DNA of 28,709 nucleotides from positions 1 through 28,709 of the forward strand of contig JBFWMM010000038.1 of assembly GCA_050251615.1 (NCBI GenBank), in the 5' to 3' direction. This document shows, in pieces, positions 1-8,129 of the stretch (positions are counted from its first letter, which is position 1; each line of letters begins with the position of its first letter). The notes under the pieces were generated by a model. The model was not told the DNA's origin, made no database searches, and was given only the letters and a program-made list of their open reading frames with translations. Source of the stretch: Sedimentisphaera sp050251615 (GTDB taxonomy: Bacteria > Planctomycetota > Phycisphaerae > Sedimentisphaerales > Sedimentisphaeraceae). The translations under genes and the position numbers were made by a program.

Positions 1-1
1 A

Positions 2-799
2 TCAGCTTTCCGGTATGCTGTCGATATGCTTTTTGTACGCCAGCACGATTCCGCTGAGGACGAGGTCGTCAACGAAGTTGTCCACAAACTCGCATTCGTC
101 CTTGAACAGCGCTCCCGCGGCGCCGGTTACGATGGTCTGCGGCCAGCCGCCAAGCTCCTCAGCGAATTTGCGCACGCTCACCTCGATGAGTCCTGCGGTA
201 GCGTAGAAGATGCCGTTGTTTATGGCCTTCTGCGTGTTTGCACCGATAGGCAGCTTGGGCTGCTCGATCTCGACAAGCGGCAGTTTTGCGGTGTTTTCGT
301 GCAGAGCCTTCGCGCATAGGCCCGGGCCTGGCGCTATTACCCCGCCTACAAACTGCCCATCCTCATCGACAGCATCCACGGTAATCGCGGTGCCGATGTC
401 CGCCACGACAACCGCATGCTGCGCCACAATCCAAGCCGCTGCCGCCGCGAGTACTCTGTCTATCCCTGTATCGGCGGGGAAGTCCGTAACCACCTTTATC
501 GGTAGCTCAATGTCTTTGCCGATGCCAATCTCAAGCACCTTCTCGCCCAGCTCGTCTTTGCAGAGCGCCGTAAAGGCCTCCGTTGCCGCACCATTCACGC
601 TTGCCAGCACGATAACGCCCTCCTTTTTGCCCTCCGTGGAGCGTTTCGCCGCAGGCACCATATTCCAGAGCTCCGCGAGCTTTGCCGCAAGCGCCTTGCT
701 GTCTGTCGCCGCGATGCTCACCGACGGCACGCGCGAGCTGTCGAGAAAGAGACCGAGCTTTATGTTTGTGTTTCCAATATCAACTGCAAGTATGTTCAT
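2..799 (-). CDS. coaX: Type III pantothenate kinase
   Basis: Phosphorylates pantothenate in the cytoplasm, the first step of coenzyme A synthesis. The 265-residue length is normal for the CoaX type. The N-terminus MNILAVDIGNTNIKLG is the phosphate-binding loop of the ASKHA fold with Asp7. GIDR at 112-115 and the second acidic loop VVADIGTAITVDA (131-143, Asp134) are the other hallmark motifs, followed by GGVIAPGPGL. Family knowledge: type III kinases need a monovalent cation and are not feedback-inhibited by CoA. The ATG is supported by GGAG about 10 nt upstream. It lies 83 bp behind valS on the same strand and is probably the last gene of a HAD-valS-coaX unit, although what lies beyond the window edge is unseen. 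The stop codon sits at 2-4, so the gene is complete. Confidence 0.95.
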   Translation of the reverse strand: MNILAVDIGNTNIKLGLFLDSSRVPSVSIAATDSKALAAKLAELWNMVPAAKRSTEGKKEGVIVLASVNGAATEAFTALCKDELGEKVLEIGIGKDIELPIKVVTDFPADTGIDRVLAAAAAWIVAQHAVVVADIGTAITVDAVDEDGQFVGGVIAPGPGLCAKALHENTAKLPLVEIEQPKLPIGANTQKAINNGIFYATAGLIEVSVRKFAEELGGWPQTIVTGAAGALFKDECEFVDNFVDDLVLSGIVLAYKKHIDSIPES

Positions 800-844
800 G
801 GTTAATTATCTCCATTAGTGTTTATGCCAAAGGATGCTCTCTGT

Positions 845-867
845 GGTTCACAAATCTTGTTTGAACC
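845..867. repeat. Short inverted repeat between valS and coaX
   Basis: GGTTCA (845-850) and TGAACC (862-867) are complementary arms around an 11-nt spacer, with a competing inner pairing ACAA/TTGT. It lies just after the valS stop. No T-run follows on the minus strand, so it is not a convincing intrinsic terminator. It could be an RNA processing or stability hairpin. Confidence 0.3.
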
Positions 868-882
868 GATTTGCTTCTGCGC

Positions 883-3747
883 TTACAACTCACTGATGAG
901 CTGGTCAACCGTTTTGAGCTGTTCGCAAAGCTCTGCGAGCTTAATGCGCGAATCCATCACGATTGCCGGCGGCGCATTCTTGACATAGTTTTCGTTGGCG
1001 AGCCTTCCTTTTATGCTGCCTATAGCCTTCTCCAGCTCTGCCCTCTGCTTTTCGAGGCGCTGCCTCTCGGCTTTGCCGTCTATAACGCCATGCACGAACA
1101 CCTCAACCTCGCCGAGTACGCTTGTGGCGGTGGTTTTCGTGCGGGCGATTTCGCTGCCCACCTCAAGCTCGCTGAGGCCTGCGAGCGTTTCAATCAGGTT
1201 GCTTTGGGCGCTGTAAAGCGCGGCAAATTGTTCAGGCGCCGCGATACCCGCGCTAATCTTAGCGCTCGGTGCCACGCCGTGCTGACTGCGCACTTCCCTA
1301 ATGCAGCGCACAATCTGCTGTAATTCGCTGATCTGCTGCTCAACATCGGGGTCGCGCAGGAGCTGTTCTTTCACGGGCCATTTAGCATTTATCAGAAGCT
1401 CTTCGCGCTCCGGCTCGATGATGCCATTGAGCCCTCTCGCCGGCACATACTCGCCGAGCTGGCCGAATATGCCCTCGGTGATAAACGGCATAAACGGGTG
1501 CATCAGGCGTAGTGTCCTGTCCAGGACAAACGCCAGTACGTTCTGGAATATCGGCCTCTGCTCTTCGTCCTTCATGCGTGGTTTGCCCCATTCGAGGTAC
1601 CAGTCGCAGAAGTCGTTCCAGAAGAAGCGATAGAGCATATTAACAGGCTCGCTGAACTTGAACTCGTCGAGCATATCGGTAACAGCGCCGGCGGTATCTT
1701 CGAGGCGCGAAAGAATCCACTTATCCGTAAGATCCATTTTTTCGGCGTCGAATGCCGCTGGGGCAACGTCGTCGAGGTTCATCATGGCGAAGCGCGAGGC
1801 GTTCCAGAGCTTGTTACAGAAGTTGCGGCCAATGTCAAACTTCTCACTCACGTTGCGCCCCTGCTCGTCCTGCTTGACGGGCATACGCATATCCTGATTG
1901 TCGGTGGTCATCTGGGCGAGGCTGAAGCGCATCGCGTCCGCGCCGTAGGTGTCTATGATGGCGAGCGGGTCTATGCCGTTGCCCTTGCTCTTGCTCATCG
2001 TCTCGCCGTTGCCGTCGAGAATCTTGCCGTGAATAAACACATCCCTGAACGGCACATCTCCCATATTGTAGAGCCCCATCATCACCATCCTCGAAACCCA
2101 GAGCGTGATGATGTCGCGGCTGGTTACGAGCAGGTTTGTGGGGTAGTAGAATTTGAGCTCTTCTGTCTGTTCGGGCCAGCCGAGCGTGCTGAAGGGCCAG
2201 AGCGCCGAGCTGAACCATGTGTCGAGCACGTCCGCATCGCGAATAAATCCATGCTCTTCGAGAAGCGCTTCCGCTTTTTCGTCTTCATCGGCGATGCAGA
2301 TGTCCACACGCACAAATCCGGGCCTGTCTTCAACCTCACTCACCTGCAAAGCAAACTCGCCGAGGTCTTCGGTAAATTCGAGCCAGCTGAGCTTTGTCAT
2401 ATTACTGATGAGCTCTTTCACTTCATCGCTTATCGGCTCTTTCGATCTCGGTTGCGCCTTGCCTACTTCCAGCTCCACGCTCCAGATCGGAATTCGATGC
2501 CCCCACCATAGCTGCCTGCTGATACACCAGTCGCGGATGCCTTCGAGCCAGTCGAGATAAGAGCGGGTGTAGCGCTCGGGGTGGAATTTCACTCTGCCAT
2601 CTTTCACCGCTTCGATTGCGGGCAAGGCAAGCGGCTGCACGCATACAAACCACTGATCGGAGAGGTATGGCTCGATAATCGTGCCGCTACGATCACTATG
2701 GCCGACTTCCTGCTCCCTCGGCTCGATCTTAACCACCAGACCCAGCTCGTCAAGCGCCTCAACCACCTTCTTCCTCGCCTCAAATCTGTCGAGGCCTGCA
2801 AAGCGGCCGCCGTTTTCGTTTATCTTACCGTCGGGCGTGAGCACGTTTATCTGCTCAAGGTTGTGCCGGAGCCCGATTTCGTAGTCGTTGGGGTCGTGAG
2901 CGGGGGTTACTTTCAGGCAGCCTGTACCCTCGCCGCGTTTTACGTAGTCGTCGGCGATTATCGGAATCAGCCTGCCTGTTAGAGGCAGAGCGACCATGCG
3001 CCCGATAAGCTCGCCGGCGCGCTCGTCTTTTGGGTTCACCGCCACAGCCGTATCACCAAGCATCGTTTCGGGACGCGTCGTTGCTACGGTTACATACTCA
3101 TTGCTGCCGGAGATCGGGTAGTTGATGTAGTAGAAATTGCCCTGAACCGTCTTATGCGCTACCTCATCATCGGCAACCGCCGTTTGCAGGTGCGTATCCC
3201 AGTTCACAAGGCGTTTGCCCTTGTAGATGAGCTTGTCGCTGAAGAGATGGAAGAACGTGCGGCGTACGGCGCGCGCGCAGGTATCATCGAGCGTGAAGCG
3301 AGTGCGCTGCCAGTCGCAGCTGGCGCCGATGCCTTTGAGCTGCTCAAGTATTGTGTTGCCGTACTGCTGTTTCCAGTTCCAGATCATCTCAACCAGCGCC
3401 TCACGCCCGACATCGTGGCGGGTGTGGCCGTGGTCGTTGAACAGCTTCTTCTCTACAACGCTCTGCGTGGCGATGCCGGCGTGGTCTGTGCCAGGCATCC
3501 AGAGCGTGTTACAGCCCTGCATGCGCTTGAAGCGAATCATTATGTCCTGAAGCGTGTTGTTGAGCGCGTGGCCCATGTGCAACATGCCCGTTACGTTCGG
3601 CGGCGGTATCACAATTGTGTAGGGGGCCGAATCCTTACCGCCCTTTGCTGGGGGCTCTGCATGAAAGCTGTCGGCCTGGAGCCAGAGCTGCTGAGCGAGT
3701 TTTTCAACGTCTTTGGGGTCGTATGTCTTGGGTAGTTCTTTTGCCAT
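883..3747 (-). CDS. valS: Valyl-tRNA synthetase
   Basis: Charges tRNA-Val with valine. This is a class I synthetase with the HIGH-type motif HMGH at residues 57-60 within PPPNVTGMLHMGHALNN, the KMSKS loop as ETMSKSKGNGIDP, a central CP1 editing domain and an anticodon-binding domain. The C-terminal coiled-coil arm (VIDGKAERQRLEKQRAELEK onward) is specific to ValRS and distinguishes it from IleRS and LeuRS. The frame stays open to a TTG at 3831, but that would overlap the upstream HAD gene. The ATG at 3747 gives the normal MAKELPKTYDPKDVE start and about 954 residues. Its ribosome-binding site is weak (AGG about 9 nt upstream). The gene sits between the HAD phosphatase and coaX on the same strand. 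Confidence 0.97.
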   Translation of the reverse strand: MAKELPKTYDPKDVEKLAQQLWLQADSFHAEPPAKGGKDSAPYTIVIPPPNVTGMLHMGHALNNTLQDIMIRFKRMQGCNTLWMPGTDHAGIATQSVVEKKLFNDHGHTRHDVGREALVEMIWNWKQQYGNTILEQLKGIGASCDWQRTRFTLDDTCARAVRRTFFHLFSDKLIYKGKRLVNWDTHLQTAVADDEVAHKTVQGNFYYINYPISGSNEYVTVATTRPETMLGDTAVAVNPKDERAGELIGRMVALPLTGRLIPIIADDYVKRGEGTGCLKVTPAHDPNDYEIGLRHNLEQINVLTPDGKINENGGRFAGLDRFEARKKVVEALDELGLVVKIEPREQEVGHSDRSGTIIEPYLSDQWFVCVQPLALPAIEAVKDGRVKFHPERYTRSYLDWLEGIRDWCISRQLWWGHRIPIWSVELEVGKAQPRSKEPISDEVKELISNMTKLSWLEFTEDLGEFALQVSEVEDRPGFVRVDICIADEDEKAEALLEEHGFIRDADVLDTWFSSALWPFSTLGWPEQTEELKFYYPTNLLVTSRDIITLWVSRMVMMGLYNMGDVPFRDVFIHGKILDGNGETMSKSKGNGIDPLAIIDTYGADAMRFSLAQMTTDNQDMRMPVKQDEQGRNVSEKFDIGRNFCNKLWNASRFAMMNLDDVAPAAFDAEKMDLTDKWILSRLEDTAGAVTDMLDEFKFSEPVNMLYRFFWNDFCDWYLEWGKPRMKDEEQRPIFQNVLAFVLDRTLRLMHPFMPFITEGIFGQLGEYVPARGLNGIIEPEREELLINAKWPVKEQLLRDPDVEQQISELQQIVRCIREVRSQHGVAPSAKISAGIAAPEQFAALYSAQSNLIETLAGLSELEVGSEIARTKTTATSVLGEVEVFVHGVIDGKAERQRLEKQRAELEKAIGSIKGRLANENYVKNAPPAIVMDSRIKLAELCEQLKTVDQLISEL

Positions 3748-3820
3748 TTCGCTAACCTGATAATATCCATAGTGTGTAAACGGCTTATCGTAGCGAATAA
3801 CCGCATTATGTAAAGCGTTT

Positions 3821-4525
3821 TCACCCAGCAACCGCGGCGATTATTTCCGCATTAAGCTCGGTGAGCGAGCCGACGACAAAGTCCGCAAAACCCGCCAATT
3901 CTTCGGCGCTGTAGCTGCCGCAAACGGCGATAGTGCGCATGCCGGCGCTGCGAGCTGCCTCCAAGCCCCAGTGTGAATCCTCCACCACCACACATCTTTC
4001 CGGACGGATAAAGCTCTCGCGGTCGCTGCTGAGCAGCTCCATGGTCTTTTCGTATCCCTCGGGATGGGGCTTGCCGTCGGCGACATCTTCCGCCGTTACA
4101 ACCACATCGAAGAAGGAGAAGTAGTCTATGCCGCTGTGCCGCCGCGCGCATTCAAACACGCCTTCAATGTCGCAGAGAAGGGCACCCGAACAGATAGCCA
4201 TCGGAACACCCGCCTCGCGCAGGCTCAAAAGCAGCTCGGTAACCCCGGGCAGTAGGCTGTTCTCCAGCCGAACAAACTCATCGAAGCGCGCGGCCTTCTC
4301 GTCAATCAACCAGCTGAGCTTGTTTGCATTGAGCGAAAAGCCGAAATCGGAGCTCATCTGCTCGAATGCCTCCTTGTCTGTATAGCCGAGATACTTCTCC
4401 CAGTACACATCCTTTTCAAGACGTACCCCTTCGCTCTCCAGCGCTGCGCAAAACGCGCGGTAATGCAGGAGCTCTGTATCGGCGAGAACGCCGTCAAAAT
4501 CAAATATCACCGCTTCAAGACCCAT
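3821..4525 (-). CDS. HAD-superfamily phosphatase / beta-phosphoglucomutase-like
   Basis: A 234-residue haloacid-dehalogenase fold hydrolase acting on a small phosphorylated metabolite. All four HAD motifs are visible: DFDGVLADTE with nucleophile Asp9 and acid/base Asp11, motif II Ser113 in ICSGAL, Lys152 in GKPHPEGYE, and acidic motif IV VVVEDSHWGLEAA (Glu182, Asp183). The helical cap between residues 15 and 90 places it in the beta-phosphoglucomutase/phosphoglycolate-phosphatase subgroup. The substrate cannot be read from sequence. The ATG at 4525 is chosen over an upstream TTG (4555) because AAAGGAG lies about 10 nt before it. It is the first gene of a probable unit with valS and coaX. Confidence 0.85.
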   Translation of the reverse strand: MGLEAVIFDFDGVLADTELLHYRAFCAALESEGVRLEKDVYWEKYLGYTDKEAFEQMSSDFGFSLNANKLSWLIDEKAARFDEFVRLENSLLPGVTELLLSLREAGVPMAICSGALLCDIEGVFECARRHSGIDYFSFFDVVVTAEDVADGKPHPEGYEKTMELLSSDRESFIRPERCVVVEDSHWGLEAARSAGMRTIAVCGSYSAEELAGFADFVVGSLTELNAEIIAAVAG

Positions 4526-4561
4526 CTTATCTTGTCTCCTTTCGCCTGCCGGCAAAATCTT

Positions 4562-4609
4562 CGTTTATCAATGAGTCCCTATGATAAACGCTCCGCCTCA
4601 CTTTTGCAA
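4562..4609 (-). promoter_or_regulatory. Candidate promoter with inverted-repeat operator for HAD-valS-coaX
   Basis: On the minus strand TTGCAA (4609-4604) and TATCAT (4586-4581) are separated by 17 nt. The -10 overlaps a perfect 9-bp inverted repeat, CGTTTATCA (4562-4570) and TGATAAACG (4582-4590), with an 11-nt spacer. The start point would fall near 4574, inside the repeat, an arrangement suited to repressor binding. It is read by eye, with no experimental support. Confidence 0.45.
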
Positions 4610-4683
4610 GAAAAGCGCATGTTCCGCGCATGGCTCGGAAGGGATGATAAAACGCAAACGGAATGACAATCAGAACCGCGACA

Positions 4684-4794
4684 GGCGGGCTTCTTGCGAA
4701 GCGCCGCTCTTCGTGCGAGCCGTTCCGCGCGCGGAATGATTCTCAATTGAATAGAATGCCTGCTCGCGCAGAGCGGAGGCGCACAAGCGCCCCG
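4684..4794. repeat. Dispersed 111-bp inverted-repeat element, copy A
   Basis: The sequence matches 7985-8096 over its whole length with only scattered changes, in the same orientation. It has internal dyad symmetry: 4701-4720 pairs imperfectly with 4762-4782, and the loop contains the palindrome TTCCGCGCGCGGAA (4724-4737) and a shared TGATTCTCAATTGA block. It resembles a REP/MITE-type intergenic element. The rest of the 4526-4976 intergenic gap holds only the promoters described separately. Confidence 0.7.
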
Positions 4795-4903
4795 CTAATG
4801 TTACGCAAACGCCCATCCATATTGCGCAATCGACTACAATCGCATCGCTTTGGGAGATTGCAATGCCGGAGCGCGTTTTCCTTTGTTTACGGTTCGGCAA
4901 ACC

Positions 4904-4932
4904 TTGCGTTGCGAAGCGGTTCGGATTATACT
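4904..4932 (+). promoter_or_regulatory. Candidate promoter of the GH43 pair
   Basis: TTGCGT (4904-4909) and TATACT (4927-4932) are spaced by 17 nt, 45 bp upstream of the first GH43 start codon. It is a good sigma-70-type match read by eye. Confidence 0.45.
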
Positions 4933-4976
4933 GCGATAATACGGCAACCGATATGGAAAAAGAAAGGGAATTTACC

Positions 4977-5990
4977 ATGCGAAAGACATTTCTTGCAATG
5001 CTGATTTTCTGCGCAGGCGCACTCTCCGAGGGCAAGCGCCTTGAAGAATTCCGCGCGCACGATCCGTTCATCCTTGCCGACGAGGCCAGCCAAACCTACT
5101 ACCTCTACACGAGCGTCGCTTCCGGTGCGATTGAGCGGGGTAATAGCGGCGTGGTTGCGTATAAAAGCAAGGATCTGGATCTGTGGGAGGGGCCGCAGGT
5201 AGTTTTTAGCGTACCCAAGGATGGTTGGGCAAACCCCGCACACGGCGCCTGGGCGCCCGAAGTACACAAGTACAACGGTAAGTATTATCTCTTTGTAACG
5301 CTGCATAACCGCGACAAGACGATTTCAGAAACGGGCCCCAGCCTTCAGAGAACTCATATGCGAGGTACGCAGATTTTCGTCTGCGATGAGCCGACAGGCC
5401 CGTTCAAGCCGCTTGCCAACCACCCTGCCACCCCCGAAGAGCTGATGACACTTGACGGGACGCTGTTTATTGAAGACGGCAAGCCCTGGATTGTTTATTG
5501 CCATGAATGGATTCAAACGCTCAACGGCACATTCGAAGCCCTGCGCCTCAATGACGAGCTTTCTGCCACGCTCGGCGAGCCCCTCCTGCTCTTCCGCGCA
5601 TCAGATGCGCCCTGGATAACGCCATGGAACGCGAAGCCCGGCGACAAACCGCGGGAATTCGTCAGTGATGGCTGCTTCTTCTACCGCACAAAAACTGGCC
5701 GCCTGCTGATGCTCTGGTCGAGCTGGCAGGAGAACGGCAAGTACGCAGAAGCCGTTGCCTATTCGCTCTCCGGCAGGCTCATCGGCCCCTGGCGCCAGAG
5801 CGAACCGCTTCTCACAGACGACAGCGGCCACGGCATGGTATTCAAAGCGTTCGATGGCCGCCTGATGCTTGTTGTGCACAGGCCCACAATGAGCCCGCTT
5901 TCCCGCGCGCGCGTCCACGAACTCGAAGACACGGGCGATAGGCTGCGAATTAAAACAAATCACCCTCAGATGAAAGGGATTGGAGAATGA
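4977..5990 (+). CDS. Secreted glycoside hydrolase, GH43 family
   Basis: A 337-residue five-bladed beta-propeller-type hydrolase, probably acting on arabinose- or xylose-containing plant polysaccharide fragments. The N-terminus MRKTFLAMLIFCAGALSEG looks like a signal peptide. GH43 landmarks occur in order: HDPF with candidate base Asp29, GAWAPEVHKYNGKYYLF (90-106), TLDGTLFIEDGKPWIVY with candidate pKa-modulating Asp160, HEW with candidate acid Glu177, SDGCFFY, and SGHGMVF (His285). The ATG at 4977 has AAAGGGA about 7 nt upstream and starts at the signal peptide. The frame is open back to 4863, but that extension lacks support. The stop overlaps the start of the next GH43 gene (ATGA), so the two are translationally coupled. 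GH43 membership is firm, the substrate is not: arabinofuranosidase and xylosidase both remain possible. Confidence 0.85.
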   Translation: MRKTFLAMLIFCAGALSEGKRLEEFRAHDPFILADEASQTYYLYTSVASGAIERGNSGVVAYKSKDLDLWEGPQVVFSVPKDGWANPAHGAWAPEVHKYNGKYYLFVTLHNRDKTISETGPSLQRTHMRGTQIFVCDEPTGPFKPLANHPATPEELMTLDGTLFIEDGKPWIVYCHEWIQTLNGTFEALRLNDELSATLGEPLLLFRASDAPWITPWNAKPGDKPREFVSDGCFFYRTKTGRLLMLWSSWQENGKYAEAVAYSLSGRLIGPWRQSEPLLTDDSGHGMVFKAFDGRLMLVVHRPTMSPLSRARVHELEDTGDRLRIKTNHPQMKGIGE

Positions 5991-6997
5991 AGAAACTTGC
6001 AATGTTACTGGCCGCGGTTTTTGCGATGCAGATACCGGCCGCTCAGAATATCGACGTGCACGACCCCGAAATCATCAAATCGGGCGATTATTACTATGTT
6101 TTCTCGACCGGCCGGCGCGGTAGCCTATTGCAGGCTGTACGCTCGAAAAACCTCATCGACTGGAGCCCCGCGGGGCAGGTCTTTGGAGAGATCCCTGACT
6201 GGGTGCGCGAGTCTGTGCCGGGGTGCAGGGGGTTCTGGGCGCCCGCGGTTGCGCAGGTGGACGGCAAGTTTTACCTGTACTACTCCGCCTCCACCTTCGG
6301 CAGGCAGACCAGCGCGATAGGTCTCACCGTCAGCAGTACGCTTGACCACACCGCTCCTGACTACGGCTGGGAAGACCGCGGGCTCGTTGTCAGCTCCGAC
6401 CCGAGCAAAGACTTCAACGCCATCGACCCATGCATCATAAAGACACCCGAGGACAGGATGTATCTGGCGTTCGGCTCGTTCTGGGGCGGCATCAAGATGA
6501 CCGAGCTGAATCTCGAAACGGGCAAGCCGCTCTTCGAGGATGACCCCGAATTCAAAACCATCGCCACGCGCGCCACCGACAACAACGCCATCGAGGCGCC
6601 GTATATCATCCGCAAAGGCGATTACTACTACCTCTTCGTCTCCTTCGACCGCTGCTGCATCGGTATCGCCAGCACGTACAAAATTATGGCCGGCCGCTCG
6701 AAAAATGTTGACGGGCCGTATGTTGACAGGGGCGGAAAGCTGATGACAGAAGGCGGCGGCACCCTCATCCTTGAGGGAGGCGAGCGCTTCAAAGGCACCG
6801 GCCACAACTCCGTATTGCTGACAGATGCCGGAGATTACCTCGTTTATCATACCTACGATGCAGAGAGACGTGGCAGACCCACTCTTCAAATCAGGAAACT
6901 CACCTGGACAGAAGACCTCTGGCCCGAGGCGGGGGAAGTTGTCTCGGATCCGCGGAAATCTGACCCTACCGACAACGAAATGAGTTGCCGAAAGTAA
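5987..6997 (+). CDS. Secreted arabinan endo-1,5-alpha-L-arabinosidase (GH43)
   Basis: Likely cleaves the alpha-1,5-linked arabinan backbone outside the cytoplasm. The 336 residues begin with a signal peptide, MKKLAMLLAAVFAMQIPAA. The arabinanase signature is nearly complete: VHDPEII (Asp26), GFWAPAVAQVDGKFYLYYS, STFGRQTSAIGL, NAIDPCII (Asp147), AFGSFWGGIK, IEAPYI (Glu203), YYYLFVSFDRCC, STYKIMAGRS, GTGHNS and VYHTYDA with the metal-site His288. These blocks match the AbnA-type endo-arabinanases much more closely than the upstream paralogue does. The ATG overlaps the preceding stop by 4 nt and has AAAGGG and GGAG just upstream. The upstream gene may release arabinose from the oligomers produced here, which is an inference from pairing. 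Confidence 0.92.
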   Translation: MKKLAMLLAAVFAMQIPAAQNIDVHDPEIIKSGDYYYVFSTGRRGSLLQAVRSKNLIDWSPAGQVFGEIPDWVRESVPGCRGFWAPAVAQVDGKFYLYYSASTFGRQTSAIGLTVSSTLDHTAPDYGWEDRGLVVSSDPSKDFNAIDPCIIKTPEDRMYLAFGSFWGGIKMTELNLETGKPLFEDDPEFKTIATRATDNNAIEAPYIIRKGDYYYLFVSFDRCCIGIASTYKIMAGRSKNVDGPYVDRGGKLMTEGGGTLILEGGERFKGTGHNSVLLTDAGDYLVYHTYDAERRGRPTLQIRKLTWTEDLWPEAGEVVSDPRKSDPTDNEMSCRK

Positions 6998-7033
6998 GAT
7001 CGAGTACAAAATATCGATAATTGAAAAAAACAT

Positions 7034-7069
7034 TTGACTTGCCAACAACTTTTATTTACCATTGGCAAG
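7034..7069 (+). promoter_or_regulatory. Candidate promoter with inverted repeat upstream of the pseudopilin
   Basis: TTGACT (7034-7039) and TACCAT (7057-7062) are spaced 17 nt. A perfect 8-bp inverted repeat, CTTGCCAA (7038-7045) and TTGGCAAG (7062-7069), overlaps both hexamers. No T-run follows the second arm, so an operator is more likely than a terminator for the GH43 genes. Two copies of TGTAAAT lie downstream at 7100-7106 and 7119-7125. Confidence 0.4.
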
Positions 7070-7145
7070 CACTTACTCAGGCTTGAAAGACAGGATGATT
7101 GTAAATGCCTGCCCTGTATGTAAATCTCTTCACATGGGTGATAAA

Positions 7146-7934
7146 ATGAAAAGACGTGCTTTTACACTGATAGAACTTCTTGTCGTCATATCGATTATAG
7201 CGATGCTTATGGCAATTATGATGCCTGCACTCGGCAAGGCAAGGGCTCAGGCCCGCAAATCAATTTGCAAAACCAATATGCATCAGATCGGCATTGCGAT
7301 AGGGATGTACGAGACTGCGTTCAATTTCGACATCAAAAGGTACGCAACCGCGGCGAATGTAAACAATGACGCCGTTCAGCTGGCGAGGCGCTGGGCCTGG
7401 ACCAACGGAACGGGCGACTACGCCCACGAGCCATCTCCTTTTTCCGTAACGTATATCATGGAAAACAACCTGCTGCCTGACTATAAGGTATTTTTCTGCC
7501 CGGGTATAAGCAATCTGTCTTACGAACAGAATTATGTGCTCAGCGATGTTGTAGCCGGCGACTACCACAATCCGATTGAGACCGGCGAGATATACCGGAT
7601 GATAAAAAACGCCAAGCTCTCCTCAACCGACAGACCACTCTTCTGGAGTACGCATATATGGCTCTGGAGGAAGGAAATACGCGCGCAGATTACTTCGGTG
7701 AACAATAGGTCGAAGGATGCGATGATGTGCGATATGACAAACGGGGCGTGGGAATTCGCCTCCGCCACATACCCTGCGCTTGGTTCACTGATAGATACGG
7801 CGGGCATAAGAAGGGTGAATCAGCACCAGAACGTTTTGATGGCTGATCTCAGCGTGCAAAACCCCTCCGACAAGGACGAAGATATTGTTCAGTGGCTCTG
7901 GGATTCCGAGAGATGGGCAGGCACGGGCTATTAA
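7146..7934 (+). CDS. Type II secretion / pseudopilin-like protein with prepilin N-terminus
   Basis: A 262-residue protein with a class III prepilin signal. A short basic leader MKRRA is followed by FTLIELLVVISIIAMLMA, with Glu at mature position 5 and one hydrophobic helix (residues 6-28). The rest is a C-terminal globular domain expected outside the inner membrane. Near the end, HQNVLMADLSVQ resembles the NVLFADGSV block of the large pseudopilin-like families expanded in Planctomycetota. The residue before the cleavage point is Ala rather than the usual Gly. The ATG at 7146 follows GGTGA at 4 nt. An upstream in-frame TTG (7062) is unlikely because it would put about 28 residues before the basic leader. 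It is a single gene behind two secreted hydrolases, so a role in secretion or surface attachment is possible, but such genes are often stand-alone. Confidence 0.8.
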   Translation: MKRRAFTLIELLVVISIIAMLMAIMMPALGKARAQARKSICKTNMHQIGIAIGMYETAFNFDIKRYATAANVNNDAVQLARRWAWTNGTGDYAHEPSPFSVTYIMENNLLPDYKVFFCPGISNLSYEQNYVLSDVVAGDYHNPIETGEIYRMIKNAKLSSTDRPLFWSTHIWLWRKEIRAQITSVNNRSKDAMMCDMTNGAWEFASATYPALGSLIDTAGIRRVNQHQNVLMADLSVQNPSDKDEDIVQWLWDSERWAGTGY

Positions 7935-7984
7935 TCGCGGCGGGCATGATGAGTCTGAGCCGGTTTTGACTTCTCCGGCATTTT

Positions 7985-8096
7985 GGCGGGGTTCTTGCGA
8001 AGCGCCGCTCTTTTGTGCGAGCCGTTCGCGCGTGAAATGATTCTCAATTGAGCACAAAGCCTGCTCGCGCAACAGCGGTGGCGCGCGAGCGCCCCG
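7985..8096. repeat. Dispersed 111-bp inverted-repeat element, copy B
   Basis: Matches copy A at 4684-4794 in the same orientation. The long imperfect stem is conserved: 8002-8022 pairs with 8063-8084. Sequence differences fall both in the loop and in stem positions that keep partial pairing. The minus-strand frames through both copies give a similar short peptide (REQA, SIENH, KSGASQE), which I take to be a by-product of the repeat. Confidence 0.7.
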
Positions 8097-8101
8097 AAAT
8101 T

Positions 8102-8129
8102 GTAGAGATGCAAGATTTTGCGTCTCTAC
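8102..8129. repeat. Compact 12-bp hairpin
   Basis: GTAGAGATGCAA, loop GATT, then TTGCGTCTCTAC form a 12-bp stem with a single T:G wobble. No T-run follows, so it is not a standard terminator. From memory, near-identical GTAGAGACGCAA-type hairpins are scattered through intergenic DNA of Bacteroidetes and cyanobacteria. Their function is not known to me. Confidence 0.65.

Noticed and set aside
4670..5071. Minus-strand open frame through repeat copy A, sharing a peptide pattern (SIENH, KSGASQE) with a frame through copy B at 7785-8072.
   Set aside because: The similarity comes from the repeated DNA itself. The frames differ outside the repeat, lack ribosome-binding sites and overlap real genes on the other strand.
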